Positions 12,237 through 25,400 of a stretch of DNA of 64,000 bases are shown here, in pieces. The stretch covers positions 11,310,253-11,374,252 of the forward strand of contig NC_071578.1 of the NCBI RefSeq assembly GCF_024509145.1, in the 5' to 3' direction. Positions within the stretch are counted from its first letter, which is position 1; each line of letters opens with the position of its first letter. The notes below the pieces were generated by a model, which searched no databases, had not been told where the DNA came from, and saw only the letters and a program-made list of their open reading frames with translations. This stretch comes from Vidua macroura. Taxonomy: Eukaryota > Chordata > Aves > Passeriformes > Viduidae. The position numbers and the translations under genes were made by a program.

Positions 12237-14102
12237 AAATGCTCCAAGAGAGATTGCAAAGCAGTTTCACACAGTTATCCTCTCCCACCACATTTACAGA
12301 AAAGAGCAGTCCTGCATTTTAAGATAATTTCTTCCTCATTTCCCAAGAATGGCTAAAGGTCTCCTTAAGGTAACCATTAAAAAAAAATACAGATACAGGA
12401 GAGAGAAAGTGTGTGGATTGATTCAGTGGGAAATACAAACACATTTAAATAATTTCTTCTAGAGTTTTCAAGCTCCCCATAGGATTTGCTGTTCATACTT
12501 CCTTTGGTGAAGGCTTAGAAATCTATTTAGCCACTGTCAAATATCACGGACTATAAAAGATACATACTTGTGGTTATGATTAATTCCTCCCTGACAATCA
12601 ACCATCTTCTCTTGTTTGCTGAGAGGAATGGACTCTTGCACATTGACTGTAAAAGCACATTGTAATTTTTTGTAGCTGGTGCTTTGATTTGTGTTTGTTT
12701 CTCTTCTCTAAGCCTGGCAAATATATTGTATATGAGTATGCATAACTCGACAGCCTTTGTCTGACTTGGAAACAAATGTCTGATTGTTGTTCCAACTGTT
12801 TGTGGGACAGAAATTCAAGTGGCATAAATCAGTTTGTCTTCACAGATTGAAAAGAAAATCCCCAAAATAATTCTGACACATAGAATTAAAATATATGAAG
12901 CTATACATCTTGGACCTTGAGACTTTCCCTCTTTTTTTTTGTCTTTTTTAAGAAAAGCAATACAATTCACACAATTCAGCAGACACAAAGTCACTTTCCT
13001 GAATCCCTATTTACAAGGACATACTCACAGCAGCAACTGGCTTGCTCCAACTGGATCACAGGCTGTAGCAGATAAGATATATTAAAATTTTAATTGTATT
13101 TCATCATGAATACAACTGTTTTGCATCAGTCACTATAGAAGCCCCATTTAACTATTCTCTGCTGGTTTCCAGACAAGAGAGGCCTCAAATTTAATTAGAA
13201 GTGTGAGATGCAGCCAAGAATTTGATAACTAACAGCAATTCTGATGGAGCTAAAACCCCAAAAAGGAGAACAGTGAGAGATAAGATTGCTTTTAAATTGA
13301 GGTAGTAAATGCAACTTTGCTTTTGCTGATGGAAGATGCAAAGGTAAACGCCAACTCCAGCGTACAATCCCAAGTAACTCTGCTTGGTGGCAATAGAATT
13401 TCAATCATCTTGAGGCACTTTCTCTTCAAATTCCTGCCACATAATGAAGTAAAATAAGTGTATTTGCATAGCTGATAAATTATGAGGGACCTGATCTCAG
13501 CTGGTGTGGTGACTCAGTGATCATGACTTTCAAATCCTAAATTTCTGACAAGCAAAGAAATGAGTGCAAGGATAATTTCAGCTATTAAGCAGGTGTTCAA
13601 TTTAGGTAGAGGATAGCAAAGTACAAGGTGAAGAGTTTATGGGAGAGAAAGACTCAAAATTTAAGGAAAAGCTGACTTTTTCAGGAAAAATTAACTATAA
13701 AAATATAGACATTTTTCTGACAAGTATCATAAAGATCAACACTAATATCTATCTGGAACAGTGATCTTAATCTTGGAGATAATTTTGCCTCACACACAGG
13801 TGTACCTGAGCTTTCCCTGTTCCATCCAGCTTGGAAGTTTGTGTTGCACCACCAGCAGACATGGTACAAACCCTTTGGGGCTTTTTAATTTGAAGTCAAA
13901 AATTTGGTCAAGCCTGCAGCCCTGGCATGACTACTGGTACCTTGGAAGTCAGACTGCAATTGTCTTGGATATGTGTATGTCTAAACTGCTGTAAAATTAA
14001 CATTTTCATAGTAAATACAGGCTTCAACATCCCCAAAATAAAACATCCTTCCTGAAAATAAGCTTTTTTGTTGACATACAAATTCAGGGGTGTACCAATA
14101 AT

Positions 14103-14146
14103 CTGCCTTTCAAAAAAGGTCATCCTGCCTTTCAAAAAATCTTCAT
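14103..14146. repeat. Tandem duplication, 22-bp period
   Basis: CTGCCTTTCAAAAAA occurs twice, at 14103-14117 and 14125-14139, with identical 15-base cores and a period of 22. The flanking bases (GGTCAT against TCTTCAT) show partial similarity. This is a small local duplication. Confidence 0.8.
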
Positions 14147-15580
14147 GTTGTTGAAATTAGCAGTGCTAAACCCTGCTGCTGGAAGTGGGACCAAAACATA
14201 AAGACTGCCTGAGATTCAATATGTGATCTCTAAATAAACACTAACGCCATTGACATTAGGGAACCCATCTGCTTCTTTATTCCTTTACCACTACAAAATC
14301 TCTGGTATGTGATTGTAACAGATGTTTCACGTCTGCAAACGATGATATGCTGCGTTATTAAACCAAGAGGGTCATTAAACTGAGTCGTAGGCACTTTTTC
14401 AGTCTATAACTGCAAGATCATCAACACAGAACCTTAGGGTTATAGAAAACCCTCTCATTCCTCTCCTGACTCAGTGTGTAACTCATGCAGCAAACACTCA
14501 GCAAATATCATGAACATCTCCATTAAAGCTTGATAATACAGGAGTGCCTGTAGGCATCTGTACAACTGTTGGTGCTAACATGCCTTAATGACTGTTTTGC
14601 CAGAAGCAATATTACGTTCAGCTGCAACTTGAACTAGTCAAATAACAGCTGCCCACCTAGATAAGAATGTGAATTCTCTATTGTTTTAGGTAATAATACT
14701 GGCTTGGTCTACCATGATATCAGAGAAGTAAACAAGAATCTGTGCTTAAGCAAGGTATTTTTGTTTTTTTCCTATTATTATTGTTATTATTATTTCTAGA
14801 TTCTTTTTCTCTTTACCTTTAATAAAACCTCAGCAGAAAGGGTTTTTCACATGTAGCTGCCTTCATTACAATTCTATTCACACAGTATTCTTTCCTACTG
14901 GAACTGCAGCAAACATATTATAGTAACATAGATTTCCACAAATACATGTATTTTTTTGGCTCCCTTTGGATTGAAAAATGTCTATTTTCCATTTTCAAAT
15001 ATCATGTAAGAAGCTTTTGCTCTGTCTCTGAAGAATGACTGACAGAGTAACATGAACCCCGAGTGAAGCAGTTTTTATTGAAGGATAATATTTCTTTATT
15101 GAAATCCTTAAAAAAAAAGGATTGGCACCACTCTTTCAGAGATCCATTTAAATTCTTTAATTAAAATGTATCTCCTTATTTAGCAGGATCCTTGGGATTC
15201 TTATCTATAAATTTTCATTGTAAGTTTTCATAAATGCAGTGATATTAAGGGTAGAGTTCCTGGGAAGTCTAAGGAGAATTGAAAAATAATATTTAAGGAC
15301 ACTATATTCAGTCCAAGCAAGTAATGTTAAATTCATGTGGAAAGCATGAACACTCTATGAGTTAAACAAAGATCACAGTCAAATATTTGAATAAAACATT
15401 TACTTGTAAGTTTATTACTATTTATGTGTGTATATGTGTACTGGACATAACAGCCTTGTTAAAAAGAACAGAGAGGAATAATTATCCTTTTGTCCTCAGC
15501 CACTCAAAACTATTCCTTTTAATCTTTTGCTGGTTAAAAAAGCAGTGGTTTTGCTTATGTCTTGCAATAGTACTTGAGTT

Positions 15581-15604
15581 TACAAACGTTTTAAGACGTT
15601 TGTA
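15581..15604. repeat. Perfect 9-bp inverted repeat with two CpG
   Basis: TACAAACGT and ACGTTTGTA are exact reverse complements separated by the six bases TTTAAG. Each arm contains ACGT, so the short element has two CpG dinucleotides in a CpG-poor neighbourhood. It could form a hairpin or be a palindromic protein-binding site. No poly(U) run follows and this is eukaryotic-type DNA, so a bacterial-type terminator is not proposed. Confidence 0.8.
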
Positions 15605-18600
15605 GGCATTGAGTTTTGCAGAACATTCATGGTTTGAACGTACTTGAGGTTGCACAGATGTTCCTAGGGAAAGATAGCTATACTGAAATGTCTAATCACT
15701 TTAACCTTGAATATGTGAACTGCACTTTGAGCTTCAGTCTGGATTTAATTTTTTTTTTTCTTTATTTCAGTGGGGGCAGGAAAGAACAGTTATAAACACT
15801 GGGAGCTTCTGGAAAAAGATGAGCCAGGAAAGCTATGCTTACATATTTCAAATGTAGTGAGAAGATGTACAAGCAGCTACAAGTCTCATATGCACATTTC
15901 CAAAAATCTGGATAATTCACTCTAGGTGGCAGTCTCTTTTGTCAAAATGGCCAGAGCAAGTGAGGATTGAATCTAACTGATCTCCCTTGCTCTATAGTAG
16001 CTTATCTTTCAGATGAGAGGAAAAGATAGATCACTGGAAAAGTGTGGCACTACTCACATCTCAATTTTTGTTCTGAAGTGAGTCCTACCTGATCATCTCC
16101 AAGTTATTTATCAAAAATGGCCAGTACCCTAAAAGGGAATGAAGACATTGGAACAAAAAAACGGATGCTGAGACAGGCAGAGCAGGGAGATCTCCAAAAT
16201 TCTCACCTAGAAAATTCTCACTGTACCCCCAAAGGACATCAGGTAGATGTATCTTTCATTGTGATTGATGGGCAGAGATCAGACAAGCAGTGCTATTCTT
16301 TCACTGAAAATATTTATTAATAGCTATTTCTGTATGTCCATCTGCTCTCCTTTGTTGTGCACAGAAGCAAAGGTCTTTTCCAGGCTTATTTCAGGATGAC
16401 TCCTTGGTCTCTGCTATCTCTCTTGATATCCTTTCCTGCTTCTGTCAGGTGCTTTTGGGAGGGTCCCGTGTCTGTTGTGGATGTAGCATTTTCAGCTGGC
16501 CTAAACACAGGTATTATTTCCACATTCTGAGGCAAATATCTCTTTACACTAGTGTGTGCTGAAGTAATTCAGTCGCTTTTCATGGAAAAATAATTAAAGC
16601 AGTAGCAATGGCCACTGAATAATCAATACATAAAGTCAGTGCTCTACTGGAAATGATGTACTCACCAGTGTGTTATTGTGGACTAGTATATCTGGTGCTT
16701 GTGTCTCCACATTCCTCTATGGAGAAAAAATCTTATATTACAGACTAATGTTACTAATACTACTAATATTACAGTGAAAGTATGGACAAGGCATTGCCTG
16801 TGGTACATTCAAAAAACACATGACTTTCAAGTTACATGGGCCTAGTGTTCAAAAACCTGTTCTGTGAGGATGAATTTGTAAAGGAAAGTTTCTCCTAGCA
16901 GTGGAAATTTGGCCAGCATGTGGGCCGTAAGCCTCTGACTTCAAAGACTCAGTTTCATCTCTACCTGATCTCAGCAAAAGGAGAGTCAAATGCATCTGAC
17001 TGAGAATTTTTGGAGATGTAAGGTCAAGGTAGATGCATTTTTCAAATATTCAAGCTAGTAAATACCATCATTATGTGAACCACTAGGTGTTACTATAGCT
17101 GACCAACTTGGAAGAATTTCTATTCATCTGGACTTTTAGAAATATGCTGTATGGCTGGCTGATGAAAAACTTTGATTCAAAGTGTATTTAGATGCAAAAT
17201 CATGGGCGGCATTTCTCCAAAGCCTCTTGGAGGAACAGAAATATAGCGTTTTCATTTTCTTTACAATTGTCATGTTGTGATTTGCTTTTGAATGAGGGTT
17301 TTTTTCCTTATTTTTATTTTTACTTTTCCTTTAGAAGTTGCTGTCTCTCAAAGAAGAGATTGTATTTAAGATCAATAGCATTTGACTAAATGAACCCTTC
17401 TGCTTTGATATTGTAGCTAATTGTCTCTTGCTTGGCCTTTGAAACTTTTCAGGAGTCTTCTATGCAGCATTATAATGACAGAGCCCTTAACATGAAATTT
17501 CTAATCTGTTAGGAAATGGATTTCACAAATTTTGTGTGACTAACTGGCAGGTTTGTTTGTATATTGCACCAACCTTAGCTACCAGCTATTCTTCCTCTAC
17601 ATATTCTGGCTGCAGAAAACAGTTCCATTTCAATTTCCATACATCTGTACAAACAATGCAAATTCACCAAGACACTTTCACAGGTGATGTGTCTTCCTTG
17701 TTTTTCCAAGAGCTTTCTTGTTCTGCTCAGGTGCCACAGCTCCCCAAGTAGTGCCACAACCCCATAACCGAGCCCACCAGTCCTCTGAGCCAGAGTGCAG
17801 AAAAGTATAGCACTGCAAGATCACTGTAATTTTTAAACAGAAAAATTGTTATACCCTGGACACTTCCCACTGGGCACCATTTCTTCTGTAAGAACTCTCA
17901 ATCAGACCTGTCCAATATCATGCTGGGAATCTACAGCAGAGTCTACACAGCCCCCGAGACCTGACTCATGTTCTGCTCCATCTTAGCATCTTCCCAGACA
18001 GGCTTCTCATCAGGACATCAAAAATACTTCTGTATTCACAAGGGTGACTGCTTTTTCCTTCTTTCATTAGTTTCCTGTCCCTAGACAGAAGAATTTACTG
18101 GCCTTAGGTTTCCCTAGGGTCCTCTCCAAAGTGTTTGCTGTTATCAGGAGTTTTTCCTGGGTTATCAGGGTAAAGAGCTTCATTTTGCAGTGTTATACAG
18201 TTTTCCTCTGCAGATATCTCTGGAGTTGCACATCAAAAGGAGCAGCCTCTGGTGGGCATTCTTAACATCCCATGCCTAGCATAGGAGGAAATTTTCCCAG
18301 GTGATACAGTAGTACCAAATCTGATTTGTACACTGTAAACATGATTTGCAATTCAATGTCTAGTAGAAAAAAGCAAGATTGGGCTAACTTTTGTTAGCAC
18401 AGACCAACACAGTGAAAACATGGCCAATCAGGGACTGTGAAAGTTGCTTCTTCATCAGCTTTAATTTTACTCTCCAGTCTCTGTCCTGACAGAGATTTTG
18501 CTCTTTGCCAGCCAAGGCAAAAAAGAGTACAGAAAGTTGTCTGAAGAGGAATGGGTACTGTAGGCAAGAAATAAATTTTGGTGTCTGGGATTTATTCAAA

Positions 18601-20113
18601 CATTAAAGTCATATATTCCTTGCAGTCTAAACTTGGACAAGAAATCACAGAACTGATAAAACATCATACCTGCATTTTCCATATCTATTTTTGAAGAGGG
18701 AAGTCTCTTTTTTTGAGGATGAGAGCACAGTGTGGTGTTTCATTAGGGACCCGTGAAATTTCACCTTGTCTCCTTGTCACCACCAGTCAGATGTGAACAC
18801 AGGAGTTGCAAGTGAATTTAAACTCCCTTTTCGTAAGAATATAGACTTCCAATCAAGTTTAAAAATGACCTGAGAAATCTTGTTATCCAGTGAAGTCTAA
18901 GTTGTGACTGCTCAAGTGGACTCTAGTGACTGTCCTGTCTCTCTTTATATCAAATATAAGTGGATCTGTTTGGAGCTGATGTAAGTTTGAACCTTGAATC
19001 TTCCAAAACTGTAAGATCAAAACACAGTGATGCTGCTGGATCTAAAGGCCTGGAAGTTTCATTTGACTTCTAACTTTCACTTCTGGAGGTACAGGCTTTT
19101 CCAGCAAAGTTATTGCAAAGATTTCAAAAAAAAAAACAACATCACTACCTATTTGTTTATCAAGTTGTCATGCAGCCATGAAAAGATTTTATTGTATATG
19201 TATGTGTATATTTGTGTAATTACCTGTTGAGAGAGAATTACTGCATTTACAACAGAAATGCTTAGCTCTGATGCAAATGATGCAGTCAGGCACCCTAAAG
19301 TAGTATCACACCAGAAATCAGATTTTATTTGACAGAAATTGAAAAGGGGTAGGTTTGCATCTAGTTATCTGATGGAGTTTGCCCAATGCAACCAAAAGCT
19401 CAAAAATGAGGGAGGGAGTTTGTGAAGCAAAAAGAGAAACAAATTTTAATAGTTTCTAGATTGTCACAATTTCCTGGCACACTGTATAAATCAACTGCTA
19501 AGAGCTAATCCCTGGGAAATTTTGAACTATCTTTGACAAACACCATTTAATTCTTTAAAGGGTCATTCCTGTGACACTCTACTGCAGGATTTGGTTTTGC
19601 CTCTGAAATTTTATATCAGAATTCTTCTCTAATTGAGCTGTCACTCCAAAGCAGTGCTGTGCTATTGATCTGACATCAGAAAGTCACAGACAGCAATGAC
19701 CATGTGCCAAGCAATTCTGCCCAATGGGAGAAGCAGTTGATATTTCCAGAAGGAGGGGCAGCTAAAATGACAGGAGCTCCTTTGTCTGCCACGGCTGGCA
19801 GACCCTGCCTTGCGACCTTGGTGTCCTGTGGCAAGCACATTTCTTTCTCTCTCAGGATTTTTCATTGAGGTGCACAGAGAGAAATGAAAGAGAAAACAAT
19901 TTCTATTTCTGCTCCTTGTTTTTCTCTTGTGGAATGTGTTTGGAGAATTGTTTACCTGGAGCAAATGCTTGGTTGGATCATGGTGGATTGTTTGGGCCTG
20001 ACAGCCAGTCGGATCCACCTGTGCCTGGACTCCAGAGAACAGGGTCACGAGTTGTGAGGGGTTAGATATGATAGTTAGAGAAAGTAGCATGTAGTTTTTA
20101 GTATCCTCTTTTA

Positions 20114-20208
20114 TATATTAATGTATATAGCATATACATTAGTATATTAATGTATACTATTGTATCTTAGCATATACAATAGTATATTGATGTATTATAG
20201 CATAACTA
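20114..20208. repeat. AT-rich palindromic tandem block inside the LTR
   Basis: TATATTAATGTA occurs at 20114 and 20143, with a variant TATATTGATGTA at 20183, giving units of 29 and 40 bp and a partial third. The first unit contains AATGTATAT-AGC-ATATACATT, a perfect 9-bp stem with a 3-base loop. The second contains ATTGTAT and ATACAAT, a 7-bp stem. The block lies between the TATA-like box and the AATAAA signal. It therefore probably lies in R, or in the part between promoter and poly(A) site, and may have expanded after insertion. Confidence 0.8.
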
Positions 20209-20209
20209 T

Positions 20210-20215
20210 AATAAA
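20210..20215 (+). promoter_or_regulatory. LTR polyadenylation signal AATAAA
   Basis: This is the canonical hexamer, about 73 bases before the LTR 3' end and followed by AATCATTC. Its position is right for ending R in an ERV LTR. A transcript crossing the region on the plus strand could still use it. Confidence 0.6.
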
Positions 20216-21935
20216 GAAATCATTCAGCCTTCTGAACTGGAGTTAGACATCATCATTCTTCCCATTGGGTTCACTGACATCTATAACAAGTGTGTCCAGG
20301 GAGAGCAGAAAATTGAAGAGATTTGGGTCTCTTTCTTGCTTCATTTTTGAACACTGTGGTACATTGAAATAGTCACACAACTTCCCTGTGCTTTTGCTGT
20401 CAAATCAGGTTCACACTGGCAGATTTTGCTGACAGTTTCTCTTTGTTCAATCACGTGACATTTTGTCCCAAAGGACTGTGAACATCTTGTCAAGCAAAGT
20501 TACCCCAATGAGGGCAGCAAAGAGCACTGTAGTATCTAACTGTCCCTCTCACTCCCTTCTTTGTTTGGGTAAGTCAGGGCTGGTCCTTAACTATAGGTGT
20601 GATGCAACTTCAATGAATTCTTCAGAGTTTATTTTAATATTTTCAGGTACTTAAATCTTTCTTAGTTCTTGAGGATCAATATTGAAGAATTACATCACTT
20701 AAAGAAGCCATTTTTGTCATCTTAGGAAGGCCTTTTTAAAACTGAAATTTATTTTACTAGACTTTCAGATGAATACCACCTTCCTCTTGAAATATCTATG
20801 GTGTTTCTTGATCAAAGATTCACTTGAGAAGCCTTTTTTCTGACTGCCATTATCCATTGCTTACATACTGTTATTCTGTGTCTTTTACAAAGAACATTTT
20901 ATCGTTGTTGCTGTTTTCTTTGGTTTTTTTCATGAGATTCTTCTTAAAAAAAAACTTAGTATTTTCAGTAATATGTATTTCTTTTTTTCCACTGTACTTC
21001 CTGAGGTTTTCCCTTAGTTAAAAGAAAATAATACTGTATGGATTGAATCCTTCTGGTTCATGCTGTTTCTTGAGAACAGGCTCAGTCTACATTTTTGATA
21101 ACAGAAACAACTTAATAAACCTGAGCAAATCTGCAGCAGATGCTGGTAATGTCATAGTAAAAGACATAAATCTCTTCCTTTCCAAGCTGTGTTTTGTCCT
21201 GTTGCTCTGTGTTTCACATGAGTCACAAAATCAGTATTGAAAAGCATGTTAATAGGCAGAAGCTTTCCCTTGCAGCGTGGCAGAGTATTCTGGACAGTAA
21301 GTGGAATGGATTTGGTTAGTGTCCCTGAGAATTACCCTAGCCAACATCAGCCTTTCTGCAGATATTGAATAAGTGTGCACTGAATGTTGGAACAGGGTGA
21401 TGTGACTGTACCAGGTACTGTCAGCCAACGTCTCCCAACCTCCAGAAATCTTTCCAGACTCATTCTCTCCATAGCCAAGCCTGGCAATGCTGAATTCATC
21501 ACTCAGTCATGCTGCTATGCTCACTGAGGCATCAAGAACTTGAGATATCACTGAATAGAAGGAGCAGCAGGCACCTCTTATGCTCTCCTTAGCAGACTCC
21601 TGGTGAGAATCCTCAACGACTAAAACATCTCACAAAGGTACAGAGCTATAAGAGATATTATGTCTGCATTCCAATTGGCATCGATGTTTCTCTTTTTCTA
21701 ACTAACTGTCCAAGAAATTGATTTCATTGCTTTCAAAACTTTCAATAAACTCAGATGACCTGTCAAAGAGATGTATGAGCCATTAAAATCCACAATTACA
21801 TTACTTCAAGCCATAATTAAAACTTCAGTCTCAGACTCTTCAGACTGAAGTAAGACTTCAGTCCTCAGCCATTGATTTTTAAGGGAAGAATATTTAACTG
21901 GTGATGTAAAGCCCAATGAATCACTAGACTTCAAG

Positions 21936-22016
21936 CAAAAAAAAAAAAAAACCAACCAAAAAACAAACAAACAAACAAAACAACAACAACAACAACAACA
22001 ACAAAATAACAACAAT
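21936..22016. repeat. Compound A-rich / (CAAA)n / (CAA)n repeat
   Basis: A run of about 15 A is followed by CCAACC, then several CAAA units, then about eight CAA units and a worn AACAACAA end. The order of poly(A), tetranucleotide and trinucleotide suggests stepwise expansion from a poly(A) seed, such as the tail of a plus-strand retroposon. No retroposon body is recognised upstream. Confidence 0.9.
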
Positions 22017-22418
22017 TTAGCTCCTCCCAGACAACCTCCTTTAATGAGTTTTACTGCAAAAGCAAGGGGGGACAGGGAGAAAAGGAGAAGTAAGGCTAAA
22101 TGATTCTAAATTTGTATAGTGTTTTTACAACCATTCAGGATTGAAGTCAAGTACAGTTTGACATTTAATTGATATTTCCAGTGTTTAAAACGGACAAGCA
22201 CTACATTAAATTTTACCACATAAATCTGACAATATAAACCATCATGTACTTTGCTGAGCAACAGTTGCAACACAATGCAAGTAGAAATGCCATGTAAAAA
22301 AAATTGCCTACTTCTGTCCACTAATCCCTCCAAGCTTTCTAAAACTTTCTTAAGTTACCTGAACAAGCTTTGCTACTTTATCTTTCCAATTTCATCTCCA
22401 TGTCGGGGATTTTATTAA

Positions 22419-22432
22419 AAAAAAAAAAAACC
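22419..22432. repeat. Poly(A) run, 14 bases
   Basis: A homopolymer of A lies between GATTTTATT and CCAGTAATG. It is too short to say more. Confidence 0.8.
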
Positions 22433-25400
22433 AGTAATGAAAGCAGCTAAAGCCTGTTGCTTGTTTTGTTTTCCTTTCAGTAGTTGCTGTATTTGTCCTG
22501 GTGACACTGAAAGTGCAACTCTTCCCCTCTGCTCCATGCGCTTGGTGGCTTTTCCCTGAGATACTGAAAAGGCATCACCCTTATTGGAGCACCAGTTGTA
22601 CCTTCCCATATTTTTATTGCATGCTCACTCTCCTCAACAAGAGCAGCAATAGAAAAGTAGCATAGCAATGATAGAGTGTTTGCCATTCTTTGTATTATGC
22701 TTCCCTGCAATATATCCAGTTCTTTATGTCTTTTTTTTTCTTAATAATGTTTCTGCTGCTTCTTACTAAAAAATCAAGTTTCCAACAGCTTAAAAAAAAC
22801 CAGATCTTTCTTAATAATATAATTACCTATTAGAATTATGATGTCTTCTTAAGAAAAAGAAAATCTGTTGAAGGTATAAACTTGTTAGGAGGCTAAACAC
22901 ATATGAGATCTAAAGATAAAAACAATACAGAAATAACAATACAGATTAAAGGACTAAATCTGTTTTAAAAATAGATGTCACTGATATCACACTAAGTGGT
23001 ATTTCATTAAATGCCTTTGAAATAAAATGACCTTTCAAAATATATAGAGAAATAAGTGTGGCAAGAGAGTTGATGTGCCCCAGGAAAGACCAGTTTTTGT
23101 TATTGTTTATCTAAAAAAAATGTGCTGTATGAATATCTGCAATAAACCTCTGGAGAGCAGAGTTCACAGAGATCAGGAGAATGTATGAGGTTCAGTAAAG
23201 GCCACCTCTGTCCTTAAGCCACTATTTATCTGTGTTATAAGGCTCTTAAGAAAATGACATTTCTGTACACCAGTGCAATCTGTTTAACAGGCTTCTATTG
23301 CACTGGAAAATCTTCTGCTGCCCGTTGGATTTGCTGTAGGGCTCCTGACTAACAGATCAATGGATCACTTTGTCCAGCATTTTCTAGTCTAAGGTGCTCA
23401 TTGCTGATGTGGCTGGAAAGATAGCTTTTAATCCTGGACTTAAAGCACTAGGCTGAGATCCTAAAGGTTCGAAAGATATTTGGACATCTGGAAGTCAGTT
23501 TTCTTAGGGCCCCTTCCATCTGCTGTTTCCTGCTCATCCTACTTCCATCAGCCTATGGGAACTCTGCCTTGAGGCAACACAGAAGTGTCTGAGGAATATT
23601 TGCTCCCACCTTCTCTGAGACTCATTATACTCTTCACTGCTGTGCTATGAATTCCATGCCTGTGCTTGGTTCAGGAGGGAAAAGCTACGGTTTTCCTTTT
23701 TCTAATTGGCAGGAAACTGTATCTAGTTTAACTCAAATGGGATAGCCAAGACCCAGCATGCAAATAGGGAAACATTCGACAGCTGATAGGAAATGTAGAG
23801 TAGCAGGATGGGTGAGAGGTGGACTCCATCTCAGTCAAGATATTTGAGCACTTAAACCCAGGAGAGGACAAGACATTTCTTTCCCATGTCTTAAGGTTCA
23901 ATGATTAAACCATTAAATATTAGTTTTTTGGGGAAATGGGAATCCAGAGATTCTAAAACTTCAGCCACTGCACTTTTTCACACCCAAAAGAGCGGCATCT
24001 CCTGGGGAGTGAAGATACTGCAAAATTTATAAGAAGTGTCATTTCCACAGTGGCTGTAAAAATTTGATTTTCAGTCAGCCCTACCTTAAAGCACTTAAGC
24101 ATAATACAGAAATGAACAGTTTAAAGGACTATATCTGTTAAGGATCTTTTGGAATTAAAATTAGAATAAAAAATGAATTTTAAATTCTGCAGAATTTAGC
24201 TTCTCTTGTCCACCATGTGTGAAAATAACAGTGATTCTTTTGGGTTTGATTATTTTGGTTTTTTTTTCCTTTGTTGATCCCTGGAGTAAATGCCTGGAGA
24301 GAAAATCCAGGTAGATGACAGGACATCTGAAGTATAAAGAAATGTGAACCAAAATGCAAATATCAGTCACGATTGTAAAATAGCCTGCTTAAATGAGCAC
24401 CATGATATATATAGCATAAATATGCATCCATTCCTCATTTTAGTCCACTTTTAAGATCAATAGTTTCCCCAGAAATGGTGATGGGGTAGCTGAATAGGAA
24501 AACTGATGTTTATCCATTTCTGAGCTCTCCCACTTCTGCTTATTTCTCCTGTGGAGAGATTTATATAAAAATAGCATGTTACTCTTCAATTCACAATCAG
24601 GCATTGAAATATCCAAATCAGCTTTGTTGGGCTGGATTTGCCCAACCATGGAAGCTGAAAGAATAGAGTACACAGACTGAGAAATTAATTTAGAGAGGTT
24701 TTTCATTGCTAATAATAAAGTTATACAGAAAGGACAGATTCAGAGAGGGCATGAGGCAGTTCTCCCTTAGTCATTAAAAAGATGAGATTCAGAAACCATC
24801 ATGCTTTTCATTACATGATTGTTGTCTGTCTGACTTTCATTCAACAAATAAAGGCAAATCCTACTGAGGCATACATAATGCTTTCAGCAGCAGATGCTGA
24901 CAAGGGCATTAATAAATCATGATCATTATTGGAATTCTTATACCAATATTTTGCTGCCATACATGCTGTTTACTACATTTCTTATTTATTTATGCAGATT
25001 GTACTAATCTTTGCATAAGACACTAATTATTCAAATGGCTGTAGCAGAGTAGTGTACAAAGGCCACGATCAACACAACTGGGGTCTCGAACAAGAAGCAT
25101 CAAACAGTTGATGCTTTGACATGAAAAATGTGAGTCAGGACTCTGGAGACCAAGAGTTAATTGTGAAATGTTGGGTATTTCATTGACAGTCAAGCTCAAA
25201 CAGATCTGGATTGCATGTTTCTTCTCATTTCACCTTTTCCCAGGTCCTAGCCAATGAAGAAACTCAACAAGCTGGAATCATCATATCATAAATGGCAATA
25301 TCCCCTGAAATTTAGGGACAGCTTTTGCTTTATCTGGCCCAAACCCAAAATGCTGCAGATATCTGGTACTCCAAATTGTATAGCTGACGATTTTGGAAAA

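Larger units (their letters stand above)
8021..19826. other. Long non-coding stretch, no gene recognised
   Basis: This is about 11.8 kb of mostly A+T-rich sequence. The open frames are all under 100 codons; several overlap each other on opposite strands (for example 10584-10841 with 10669-10896, and 11586-11834 with 11632-11859), which is expected of chance frames. The stretch holds T/G-rich tracts near 8727 and 10372, a poly(T) of about 18 near 12219, a tandem duplication near 14103, an ATT-rich tract near 14773 and a perfect hairpin at 15581. I see no CpG island, exon signature or RNA gene. Confidence 0.55.
19827..20288 (+). mobile_element. Probable solo LTR of an endogenous retrovirus
   Basis: The segment begins TGTGGCAAGCAC and ends GACATCTATAACA, obeying the TG…CA rule. 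It carries a TATA-like TTTTATATATTA near 20109, the polyadenylation signal AATAAA at 20210-20215 and a U5-like part of about 70 bases (ATTCAGCCTTCTGAAC onward). Total length is about 462 bp, usual for such LTRs. From memory, the U5 wording resembles ERV LTRs of songbirds. No primer-binding site follows the end, so it reads as a solo LTR left by recombination. GTGTCC lies immediately before the start and again three bases after the terminal CA, a possible 6-bp target duplication, but the offset leaves it unproven. No viral gene is present; open frames on both strands here are incidental. The 5' boundary is less certain than the 3' one. Confidence 0.7.

Noticed and set aside
19662..20090. 142-codon minus-strand frame and 66-codon plus-strand frame near 19.9 kb
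   Set aside because: They largely lie in the putative solo LTR and its flank and do not resemble gag, pol or env.
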